Part shown: positions 19,564 to 26,720 of the stretch, one piece after another
Numbering within the stretch: position 1 is the stretch's first letter
Layout of the letters: every line of letters begins with the position of its first letter
Assembly: GCA_020741775.1 (NCBI GenBank)
Contig: DYYG01000011.1
Coordinates: 1-64,000 of the forward strand
DNA: 64,000 nt
Origin: Methylorubrum populi
Lineage (GTDB): Bacteria; Pseudomonadota; Alphaproteobacteria; Rhizobiales; Beijerinckiaceae
Direction: 5' to 3'
Position numbers and translations under genes: made by a program
The notes under the pieces: generated by a model
Databases searched by the model: none
The model's input: the letters and a program-made list of their open reading frames with translations, nothing else
What the model was told of the DNA's origin: nothing

Positions 19564-20634
19564 ATGAAGCGCGCGCTGGTTTTGGCCGATGGCCTGCGTA
19601 TTCAATACCGGGTTCTACGATGCGCGAGCGAATGTTTTGAAGAAGTTTTTGTTTTAGGGACAAAGAATGCACAGTTACTGAAATTTTCACGTTTCTGCGG
19701 AAGGTTCTTCTCTTATACTGGAAATTTCTCACTGCTTTCGGTGCATGATCTCACTGTTATTGGGCGAATCTGCAGAATTCATAACATTGATATGGTGCTT
19801 CCAAGTTGCAGTCGGACGACGCGTTTCTTGTCAATCTACGGTTATGATATCGGGGCGCCGTTCTTTCCGGTGCCGAGATGCGATGCGTTCGATGCTCTCG
19901 ACGACAAATGGCGCTTTGCCGGCGTCTGCGCCGATCTCGGGCTCCCTGTTCCGCTCACGCGCCGGTTCGCAACCCTTGCCGATTTGCGCCGTGACCCGGA
20001 ACGCGATCAGCTTGGCTTCCCCTTGATTTTGAAGCCGACCGCGATGTCGGGCGGATGCGGCGTGCGTCGCATCGATACGGCCGAAGAACTCCCGACACAG
20101 GTCAGCTATTCACCGGTGCTTTGCCAAGCCTATGTGCCGGGTGAAGAATTGAGTGCTTTCTATCTGTGCCGCGCGGGAACCATCACGGCGTCGTTTTCCT
20201 ACCGGCGCACATTCGACAGGCTGGAGGAGATCCGCACCCCGGCCATTGATGCGCATGCGGCCCGCCTGATCGAACATTTCCGATATGACGGAGTGATCGG
20301 TTTCGATGTCCGGCGGCGGCCCGACGGCGAAATCGCCTTCATCGAGTGCAATCCGCGATTCTGGTACCACATGGATGTGGCGATGTTGGCCGGGCTGAAT
20401 TTCGTCACCCTCGGCTGTCGCTTGCGGAATTGGCAGGACAACGCGACCGCGCCCGACGCACTCGACATCCGGTCACCGCGTCGCCTCTGCCGGAGCCTCC
20501 TGACGCCCTGGCGCCTGAACTGGGCCGAACGCGCCTATCTCCGCTACATCATCCGCGATCCGGCCATCTCGGCCTGGGCCGCGTTCCAGAGCGCGATCGG
20601 TCGGTACCGCTTGGCCGGCGGGCAATTGCTGTGA
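19564..20634 (+). CDS. ATP-grasp ligase of unknown substrate
   Basis: 356 residues. The N-terminal ~110 residues form a pre-ATP-grasp-like alpha/beta domain starting KRALVLADG. The ATP-grasp fold follows: DKWRFAGVCADLGLPVPLT, then the nucleotide-binding strand and loop FPLILKPTAMSGGCGVRRI, a glutamate-rich strand (YVPGEELSAF) and the metal-binding box GEIAFIECNPRFW. This resembles ATP-grasp proteins acting on carboxylate-amine pairs, such as carbamoyl-phosphate synthase-like and peptide or glycan-decorating ligases. The N-terminal coding part is AT-rich, unlike the rest, which suggests transfer. The next gene, 156 bp on, is a FemAB/BioF2-like acyltransferase. Substrate is unknown; modification of the nearby GG-leader peptide is only a hypothesis. 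Confidence 0.82.
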   Translation: MKRALVLADGLRIQYRVLRCASECFEEVFVLGTKNAQLLKFSRFCGRFFSYTGNFSLLSVHDLTVIGRICRIHNIDMVLPSCSRTTRFLSIYGYDIGAPFFPVPRCDAFDALDDKWRFAGVCADLGLPVPLTRRFATLADLRRDPERDQLGFPLILKPTAMSGGCGVRRIDTAEELPTQVSYSPVLCQAYVPGEELSAFYLCRAGTITASFSYRRTFDRLEEIRTPAIDAHAARLIEHFRYDGVIGFDVRRRPDGEIAFIECNPRFWYHMDVAMLAGLNFVTLGCRLRNWQDNATAPDALDIRSPRRLCRSLLTPWRLNWAERAYLRYIIRDPAISAWAAFQSAIGRYRLAGGQLL

Positions 20635-20790
20635 CGGCGATCAACGACCGAGGCGCGCCCTTCCACACGACACCGGAGATACGCCCCGAGAACAACCGCC
20701 TTGGTCGCCGCCCAGCGTCGATCTGGAGCGCAACATGGGGCGGGCTCACCGTGGGGTCGCGGATGCTGGGCCGGTGGAAAGGGGCCATCC

Positions 20791-22008
20791 ATGGGTTCGA
20801 GCCGTAACGTCGCGGAACTGCAACCGGCCATCTCTGCCGAAATCGCCGGGACGTCACGCTTTCTGTCCCTCGCCTCGGAATGGCGCCAATTGGTCGAACG
20901 CTGTGCCGAGCCGAATGTGTTCATGGAACCAGCTCTGGCCGGCGCGATGGACGGGGCGACCGAGACGGACCTCCATATCCTTCTGGCCTGGGCCCATCAT
21001 GAGGGGGCAAAGGCGCAGTTGATCGGAGTCTGGCTCCTCGTGATCGCGCGACCGTCCTCTCGCCTCCCGATCCGGGTCTTGGAGGCTCCGTGCAATTCGC
21101 TGACCTTCCTCGGCTCGCCCGTGCTCGACCGCGACCATACGGTTGCGGCGGTGACGGCGATGCTCGACATCATCACCCGGAGCCCGGCCCTGCCAACTTT
21201 GATCTGCGCCAATCACATCGACAGGGACGGTGCCGGGTATTCCGCTCTCGTCGAGGCGGCGAGGCAACAGACCTTCCGACTCACACGGATCGAGCACCGG
21301 CAGCGCGCAAGGCTCGATGCGGTGGGGTCAGGAACAGTCTCGTCGAGCTCGATTGCCTCCCCGAAACGGCGTGCCGAGTTTCGGCGGCTACGAAAGCGGC
21401 TGGCGGAGCGTGGGGATCTGCGTGAGGTCAGTTATCGCAAGCCGGAGGAGGTCGGCGCAGCCTTTCAGGAATTCCTGGACCTCGAAGCCGCCGGCTGGAA
21501 AGGCCGGAAAAGCCGGCGCGGACAGGCCATCCGGCACAAGCCGCCGCTTCGCGCCTTCGCTGAACGGATGATCGTCGGGCTGGCACAGGACGGGTGCGCC
21601 GGGATCGAGGCCCTGCGCCTGGATGGCCGAACCTTCGCGATGAACATCTGGTTGCGATCCGGCCGCACAGCGTTCGGCTGGAAGATGGCCTATGATGAGG
21701 ATTACGCAAAATGGTCACCCGGTTCGCTGCTGATGAATGCGACGACCGACACGATCTTTTCCGACGGAACCATCGACTCCTTCGATTCCTGCAACCGGGA
21801 CACGTCTTCGGCTCTGGCAAAGATCTGGCCGGAACGCCGCGAGATCGCCGATCTCCTGATCGACGTTTCTCCCGGCGGCTCGTGGCGCGGCCGACTGGTC
21901 GCCCTCGCGGAGACGCTGTTCCGGCGGGGACGGAGCTTCGCCCGCCGCACTTACAAGACCTACGTTAAGCCGGCCTATCTGCGCTTGGTCGTCAGACGAA
22001 AGCCTTGA
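20791..22008 (+). CDS. FemAB/BioF2-like GNAT acyltransferase
   Basis: 405 residues from ATG 20791, which has GGAAAGG nine bases upstream; the frame extends further upstream without a good start. The core (about 190-350) matches the BioF2-like/CelD acetyltransferase domain: an LRKRLAERGDL helix, EFLDLEAAGWKGRKSRRGQA, then AMNIWLRSGRTAFGWKMAYD and SPGSLLMNATTDTIF. Members of this group transfer acyl or aminoacyl groups onto sugars, amino acids or peptides and often sit in polysaccharide or peptide-modification loci. It is on the same strand as the ATP-grasp gene 156 bp upstream. Its last 17 bp overlap the convergent Lrp-like gene. Substrate unknown. Confidence 0.8.
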   Translation: MGSSRNVAELQPAISAEIAGTSRFLSLASEWRQLVERCAEPNVFMEPALAGAMDGATETDLHILLAWAHHEGAKAQLIGVWLLVIARPSSRLPIRVLEAPCNSLTFLGSPVLDRDHTVAAVTAMLDIITRSPALPTLICANHIDRDGAGYSALVEAARQQTFRLTRIEHRQRARLDAVGSGTVSSSSIASPKRRAEFRRLRKRLAERGDLREVSYRKPEEVGAAFQEFLDLEAAGWKGRKSRRGQAIRHKPPLRAFAERMIVGLAQDGCAGIEALRLDGRTFAMNIWLRSGRTAFGWKMAYDEDYAKWSPGSLLMNATTDTIFSDGTIDSFDSCNRDTSSALAKIWPERREIADLLIDVSPGGSWRGRLVALAETLFRRGRSFARRTYKTYVKPAYLRLVVRRKP

Positions 22009-22231
22009 AGGCGATGATCGTCTCGGAGTCCCTGACGCCGTTGAGATGAGTGAGAAAGCGATTGACGAAGAGGCCGATGTCGACATCGTTCTCAACATGG
22101 AATTTGGCCATGATGTCAAAACGTCCGGCTGTCGAGTAGATTTCCGAAGCGACATTCAGTGCCAGCAGGGCATCTGAGACATCGTAAGTCTTGCCGATAT
22201 CGCATTTGATTTGTACAAAAAACGTTTTCAT
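21992..22231 (-). CDS. stand-alone Lrp/AsnC ligand-binding (RAM) domain protein
   Basis: 79 residues from ATG 22231 with AAGAGA seven bases upstream. The whole protein is one alpha/beta RAM domain (FFVQIKCDIGKTYDVSDALL, then SEIYSTAGRFDIMAKF and FVNRFLTHLNGVRDSETIIA). It lacks the helix-turn-helix of full Lrp regulators. Such single-domain proteins form ring-like oligomers and may sense amino acids or modulate full-length Lrp proteins. It converges on the acyltransferase gene with a 17-bp tail overlap and is divergent from the GG-leader peptide gene. Confidence 0.85.
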   Translation of the reverse strand: MKTFFVQIKCDIGKTYDVSDALLALNVASEIYSTAGRFDIMAKFHVENDVDIGLFVNRFLTHLNGVRDSETIIAFKAFV

Positions 22232-22542
22232 CTGTCTCTTGCTCTCCACCGCTTCCGCAACAGGATCGGGTCGCCCGCGTCGCATTCGACGGTGAGCGGG
22301 GGGCCCGATGGGACGCGTTACGACGTACCATAGCGAGCTGAGACCGACCTTGTTCTTCAACCAGCGCCGTCGGGATCGTCAGCATCCGAAAGCCACTTCT
22401 GAAGCGATGCAGCGCCGTCCCGTGGAAAGCTGCGGAGGCCACAGGGGTCATGTGTCCCGGAACACAGCCAAGCTACCCTGATCCGATGTCAATTCACGTC
22501 AGACGCAAACGGAGCGTCACAACAGAACTCGGAGACCTCCCC
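22232..22542. other. intergenic region between divergent small genes
   Basis: 311 bp between the RAM-domain gene and the peptide gene. It must contain both promoters. No clear promoter pair, operator repeat or small RNA was recognised. Confidence 0.45.
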
Positions 22543-22785
22543 ATGACGCATCTCATTTCCGCCCAGATGAGCGCCAATCAAACCATTGAAAATGACGCGC
22601 TTCTTCTCTCTGAAGACGCCCTCGATCAGGTTGCCGGCGGTGATCTGTTCGGTGTGCTTCACCATACGATGGGAACGGTCGTCGGAGGCATCCTCACCGT
22701 CACCGGTGACCGCAAGAACGGAATGCGTCTGCTCACGCATCAGCCGCAGCTCCTCGTCAAGAACGTGAAGGAGCTGTTCAACTAA
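22543..22785 (+). CDS. small peptide with double-glycine leader (candidate exported/bacteriocin-like peptide)
   Basis: 80 residues from ATG 22543 with GGAGA eight bases upstream. Residues 1-33 look like a double-glycine leader: polar, ending LLSEDALDQVAGG, the pattern cut by C39 peptidases. The remainder (DLFGVLHHTMGTVVGG, then a basic tail ending NVKELFN) would be a ~47-residue mature peptide with a hydrophobic, Gly-rich front half and a basic tail, as in class II bacteriocin-like peptides. No Cys or Ser/Thr-rich core suggests a thioether type. Nearest relevant genes are the ATP-grasp and acyltransferase genes upstream. A C39/NHLP exporter lies 15 kb away. The leader reading is from sequence; export and activity are inferred. 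The following 203 bp to the DUF2254 gene hold nothing evident. Confidence 0.72.
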   Translation: MTHLISAQMSANQTIENDALLLSEDALDQVAGGDLFGVLHHTMGTVVGGILTVTGDRKNGMRLLTHQPQLLVKNVKELFN

Positions 22786-22988
22786 ACCGATTTCCGACGA
22801 ACGGGTCGCGTCTGATCCGTAGTTCGCACGGAAGAGCCATTCCCGATCGCGCTGCCGTCGCGCATGGCTCTCATCCCATTTTCTGACGCGTTCTCTTTTG
22901 CCGGGTCGGGATCCATCCCGGCGGGAAGCGTTCGGCACGATACCAAGCCTGAGACAGGCGGATAGCGGACGCTGTACGACCTCACCCG

Positions 22989-24341
22989 CTACGGCACCGC
23001 ACCGACCGGCCAATCGCTGTTGCCCCTCGTCAGGGTGGCCGGGCGCGGAGCAGTCTTGCCGGCCTGGATCGCGGTGAAGCGGTCGAACCGCGCGTCCAAA
23101 TCAGCGAGATCGCTCGGTTCAGCCACGTCACGACGCGCCGCCGCCACGGCAAGCCCGGCGTGGCGGCACAGGGTCGCCGCGCGATCTCTCCGCCGCTCCA
23201 CTTCCGCGACACGGGTCAAGACGTCGAGCATCCGTGCCAGGACATGGACCGAGCCGGCCGCATTCTGCCGGATCATGTGGAACATGGCGTCACACAACCC
23301 ATCGTAATTCGTGACCGGGCAGACGAGGACGACGCGGTCGTCACGGATCGTCACGCCCGCCGGAAGATGACGGGGGGCGATGCGGCAGAGGGCGTCGCCG
23401 AGGTGATCCAGCACGCTGGCCGCCGTCATCGGATCGTTGATGCCGGGCGAAAGCGCTCGGACCGCGATCTCAACCAGCTGACGTACCGAATATTCCAAGT
23501 CCTGCAGCGCCGCCGGCCGACGCCCGAAGGTGAGGGCTTTGCCGATGGCCTCGTCCGCGCCTTCGATGGCTGAAGGGAGAAGCGCGACGGGGAAACCGTT
23601 CGGCACATGATCACCGGGCCGGACGCGCAGGTGCAGCACAATGTTCTGTTCCTTCGCCCAATCCGCCAAGCTTCCGCTATCGACGACCTGAAGATAACCT
23701 CCCTCCGCCGGCCCAGCGGCGGCATGACCGGGTGGCTGCAGCGAGGGCGGACGATCCGCCTCGGTCAGGGTATGGTCCTCGACCGCTCTGCACAGATCGC
23801 GGTGAACGGCATCGATGACAGTCTCGACGCTGATGCTGGTCGCGACGTGGTGGACGAACCAGACGAGTGTTCCGACACAGAGCAGCGCGAGGACGACGGC
23901 GCCCGAGACCGCGACATGCGGCACGAAGGACTGTTCCGCGACCGTACGAACGGTACGCAGCACCATCAGCGCGTAGGCGAAGGTTCCCAGAAAGATGCCG
24001 AGCACGATCTGATTGCGACCGTCGCGCACGAAATTACGGAGCAGCCGCGGTCCCATCTGATTCGAGGCGAGGGTCAGCGCGGCGATCGTGATGGAGAAGG
24101 TCGTGCCGGCGACACCGATGGTGGACGAAGCCACCGCGCTGAGCAGCGCCCGCGCCCCCTCCGCGCCGCCGGTCCATCCCCAATCGGCCTCCGGCGAAGA
24201 TGGATCGTACCCGCCGATGCGAGCGGTCTCCAACCGAACCGCGAATTGCGCCAATCCGATGCAACAGAGGATGACCAGGGCCGGTCGCAACCAGAACTGA
24301 TCCCCGAGGGCCTCGATCCAGGCTCTCAGCCGTGCCGTCAT
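22989..24341 (-). CDS. DUF2254 family membrane protein
   Basis: 450 residues. Two hydrophobic helices lie in the first ~125 residues, with the family hallmark segment TTFSITIAALTLASNQMGPR between them, and two more at about 105-165. A soluble C-terminal domain follows (VDSGSLADWAKEQNIVLHLR, ALSPGINDPMTAASVLDHLG). This matches the DUF2254 family of predicted inner-membrane proteins, whose function is unknown. It is a single gene, divergent from the decayed pta-ackA region on its 5' side. Confidence 0.9.
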   Translation of the reverse strand: MTARLRAWIEALGDQFWLRPALVILCCIGLAQFAVRLETARIGGYDPSSPEADWGWTGGAEGARALLSAVASSTIGVAGTTFSITIAALTLASNQMGPRLLRNFVRDGRNQIVLGIFLGTFAYALMVLRTVRTVAEQSFVPHVAVSGAVVLALLCVGTLVWFVHHVATSISVETVIDAVHRDLCRAVEDHTLTEADRPPSLQPPGHAAAGPAEGGYLQVVDSGSLADWAKEQNIVLHLRVRPGDHVPNGFPVALLPSAIEGADEAIGKALTFGRRPAALQDLEYSVRQLVEIAVRALSPGINDPMTAASVLDHLGDALCRIAPRHLPAGVTIRDDRVVLVCPVTNYDGLCDAMFHMIRQNAAGSVHVLARMLDVLTRVAEVERRRDRAATLCRHAGLAVAAARRDVAEPSDLADLDARFDRFTAIQAGKTAPRPATLTRGNSDWPVGAVP

Positions 24342-24614
24342 AGCCGCTCCTCCCTGATCGCCATCGGCTCATCGAAAAAGATCCGCACACGTGAAACGCT
24401 CCCGCGATCCAGCGTGACGGCACGTGAGGCGACCGTCCTGTGCCGAGCGACGACTAACGTCGGATCGGTCGCCGTGATTGGCCCATCGAACCGGCTGCCT
24501 GCACGTCCCGTCCGATCAAGTGGAAATTTTTCGAAAGCGTATGAGTTCGAGGGGGTCGTCGCCGCCTTCGAGGCAGCCGGGAAAACGCGCGTGAGATGCC
24601 GGCGGCCAGGCACG

Positions 24615-24789
24615 GTGGCTTCTGACTGCGCCCGCCGCCTCAGCCACTGCTACGTCATGGACGTTCCCGGCCACCGAACGCCCCTGATCGTCACGGACGC
24701 CGCCGTCAACATCGCCCCCAATGCTCGAGGAGAAGCGTGACATCACGCAGAACGCGATCGATCTGGCGCACGCACTCGGTGTCGAGACC
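24615..24789 (+). pseudogene. pta: fragment of phosphate acetyltransferase (pta)
   Basis: In one frame the DNA reads ASDCARRLSHCYVMDVPGHR then TPLIVTDAAVNIAP; after a one-base shift at about 24719-24721 it continues LEEKRDITQNAIDLAHALGV. Together these match a contiguous internal segment of the alphaproteobacterial bifunctional enoyl-CoA hydratase/phosphate acetyltransferase family. The beginning and end of the gene are absent. It is followed by an acetate kinase tail and a truncated fabI, the order in which these genes occur in a known alphaproteobacterial locus. Clearly non-functional. Confidence 0.75.
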
Positions 24790-24822
24790 GTGTGCCTCTC
24801 GGGCGGGGTTCCGACGAGGCCG

Positions 24823-24912
24823 TCGGCACGTCCGGCTGCCCCTGCTCGACGTGCCGATACGCCCTGTCGCCTGGGTCTTCCCGACGGACGAGGAGCGAAT
24901 GATCGCGCACAG
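24823..24912 (+). pseudogene. ackA: C-terminal fragment of acetate kinase (ackA)
   Basis: A frame different from the preceding pta fragment reads RPVAWVFPTDEERMIAHRPA. The VxPTDEERMIA motif is the typical carboxyl-terminal end of acetate kinases. Only about 30 residues are left, fused almost directly to the pta remnant, so several kilobases of the original locus have been deleted. The assignment rests on this one motif plus the neighbouring pta and fabI remnants. Confidence 0.5.
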
Positions 24913-24975
24913 GCCCGCGCGAAGGATTGGGCCGGATCCAACAACAGCCGGTCTCGAGAACGATGGGAGTTCGAA

Positions 24976-25470
24976 ATGGAAGCGCTTAAGACGAAGCCGA
25001 CAGCCGAGCACACACTCGGAGATGAAACCTTCATGTCCGCCGAGGAACTTGGGCTTTACACGGCAGAATTAAAAAATGCGAAGACCACGCAGGTGGAAGA
25101 TCGTGCCGAAAAAGCACGAGCCGAGCTGATCAAGACGTTGTCCGAACCGGTCGAGCTGACGCCGAAGAAGGTGCACGAAATTACGCAGATGCTCCTGCAC
25201 AAGCTCCGGATCGCTGCTGAGCAAGGCAACAACGAACTCTTGGTGATGCGTTTTCCGGATGTGATGTGCAGCGATGGCGGCCGGGCCATCAACAACTTCG
25301 AGAAGGGCTGGCCCGAAACCCTGACCGGTCGACCGCGGCAAGCCTTCGAGTTCTGGCGCGACCGTCTGCAACCTGCCGGCTACGGCTTGAAAGCAATGAT
25401 CGTCGACTGGCCGGACGGCATGCCCGGCGATATCGGCCTTTTCCTCACCTGGGAAACACGCCGCGTGTGA
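24976..25470 (+). CDS. hypothetical protein, 164 aa
   Basis: ATG 24976 has GGGAG six bases upstream. The frame is also open to 24721, but that part is the pta remnant. The product is soluble: a charged helical N-terminal half (AELKNAKTTQVEDRAEKARA, LTPKKVHEITQMLLHKLRIA) and a C-terminal alpha/beta part with NELLVMRFPDVMCSDGGRAI, FEFWRDRLQPAGYGLKAMIV and a final FLTWE. I do not recognise the family. The gene is intact, with normal codon use, between the remnants of pta-ackA and fabI, so it either arrived after the decay began or was moved there by it. Confidence 0.7.
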   Translation: MEALKTKPTAEHTLGDETFMSAEELGLYTAELKNAKTTQVEDRAEKARAELIKTLSEPVELTPKKVHEITQMLLHKLRIAAEQGNNELLVMRFPDVMCSDGGRAINNFEKGWPETLTGRPRQAFEFWRDRLQPAGYGLKAMIVDWPDGMPGDIGLFLTWETRRV

Positions 25471-25550
25471 CCTCCCGAAAGTCGAGATGGTCATCGTGAC
25501 GGACGGCCAGAAATCTCGGCCAGCCGCCGCATACCGCAGGGGGCACACCG

Positions 25551-25817
25551 ATGGCGCTTATCCCCGACGGCAATGTGCTCGCCGGCCGGCGTGCCCTTGT
25601 CATGGGCGTCGCCAATGCCCACTCCGTTGCGTATGGCTGCGCCCGGGTGTTTCGCCGGCTCGGGGCAGAGGTCGCGCTGACCTGCTTGAACGAGAGGACG
25701 AGGTCCCAGGTCGAGCCGCTGGCGCGTGAGCTTGGGACTGCCCTGTTCATGCCCTGCGCCGCTCACCTGACCGGCATAACCGTCTACGTCGATGGCGGCC
25801 TCAGCATCATGGCGTGA
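25551..25817 (+). pseudogene. fabI: internally deleted enoyl-ACP reductase (fabI)
   Basis: The 88-residue frame joins the N-terminal ~68 residues of a FabI-type enoyl-ACP reductase (AGRRALVMGVANAHSVAYGC, VALTCLNERTRSQVEPLARE) directly to its C-terminal end (AAHLTGITVYVDGGLSIMA). About 180 central residues, including the Tyr-x6-Lys active site and substrate loop, are missing, and the junction is in frame. The dinucleotide-binding start and the last strand are well conserved, so the deletion may be recent. It cannot be an active reductase. Part of the eroded pta-ackA-fabI locus. Confidence 0.85.
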
Positions 25818-25859
25818 GCGCTCGCGCTGACCGCCCTCGACGCATGTCGGGATCGGAGC

Positions 25860-26696
25860 TCAGTACAGCTCCGGCACGAAGCGCCTGTCCCGGAGCGTGT
25901 CGTCATACGCGTTGTCCCGGCAGCGCTTCGGCAAGCTCACCGCTTCGCGCTTCACGGCCTTGTGCGGGATCAGGTGGAGCAGATGGGCGATGCAGTTGAG
26001 CCGTGCCCGGCGCTTGTCGTCCGAGCGGACGATGTACCAAGGCGCCTCTTCCGTGTCGGTCGCCGCGAGCATGGCGTCGCGGGCCCGGGAGAAGTCATAC
26101 CAGCGGCCGTAGGATTCGAGATCCATCGGGCTCAGCTTCCACTGCCGGAGAGGATCCTCGATCCGGGCCTCGAAGCGGCGCTTCTGCTCCGACTTGCCGA
26201 CCTCCAGCCAGAATTTGATGAGCCGGATGCCGCCGCCGACGATGAAGTGCTCGATGCGAGGGCAAAGTTCGAGAAACCGGCGATACTCCGCCTTGCTGCA
26301 GAACCCCATCACGTGCTCGACGCCGGCACGGTTGTACCAGCTTCGATCGAAGATCACGATTTCGCCGGCGGCCGGGAAATGCGCGATGTAGCGCTGCAGG
26401 AACATCTGCGTCTTCTCGCGGTCCGAGGGCGCAGGCAGCGCAACGACGCGGAACACGCGCGGGCTGACACGCTCGGTGATGGCCTTGATCGTCCCGCCCT
26501 TGCCGGCCGCGTCCCGCCCCTCGAAGACCACGACGACCCGCTCGCCGGTCTGCCGCACCGCCTCTTGCAGGTGGCAGAGTTCGACCTGGAGCTTGCGCAG
26601 ATCCCTCTCGTAGATCTTCCGCTTGAGCTTCTTACCCCGATTTACCTCGTCCGACTCGGGCCGCTCTTCCAGCATGGTCTGCTCGATCTCGTGCAT
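25860..26696 (-). CDS. ppk2: polyphosphate kinase 2 family protein
   Basis: 278 residues, the usual size of a one-domain PPK2. Walker A in FEGRDAAGKGGTIKAITERV, the lid and second motif in IVIFDRSWYNRAGVEHVMGF, and the conserved EDPLRQWKLSPMDLESYGRW and DTEEAPWYIV blocks are all present. PPK2 enzymes use polyphosphate to phosphorylate nucleotides (mainly GDP or ADP), or run in reverse. The subclass cannot be settled by eye. It ends 42 bp from the fabI remnant and starts about 25 bp after the stop of the RND permease gene, so it may be read through from the efflux operon. Confidence 0.95.
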   Translation of the reverse strand: MHEIEQTMLEERPESDEVNRGKKLKRKIYERDLRKLQVELCHLQEAVRQTGERVVVVFEGRDAAGKGGTIKAITERVSPRVFRVVALPAPSDREKTQMFLQRYIAHFPAAGEIVIFDRSWYNRAGVEHVMGFCSKAEYRRFLELCPRIEHFIVGGGIRLIKFWLEVGKSEQKRRFEARIEDPLRQWKLSPMDLESYGRWYDFSRARDAMLAATDTEEAPWYIVRSDDKRRARLNCIAHLLHLIPHKAVKREAVSLPKRCRDNAYDDTLRDRRFVPELY

Positions 26697-26720
26697 CGCC
26701 CAACTCCTGTCCGCTGCCCC

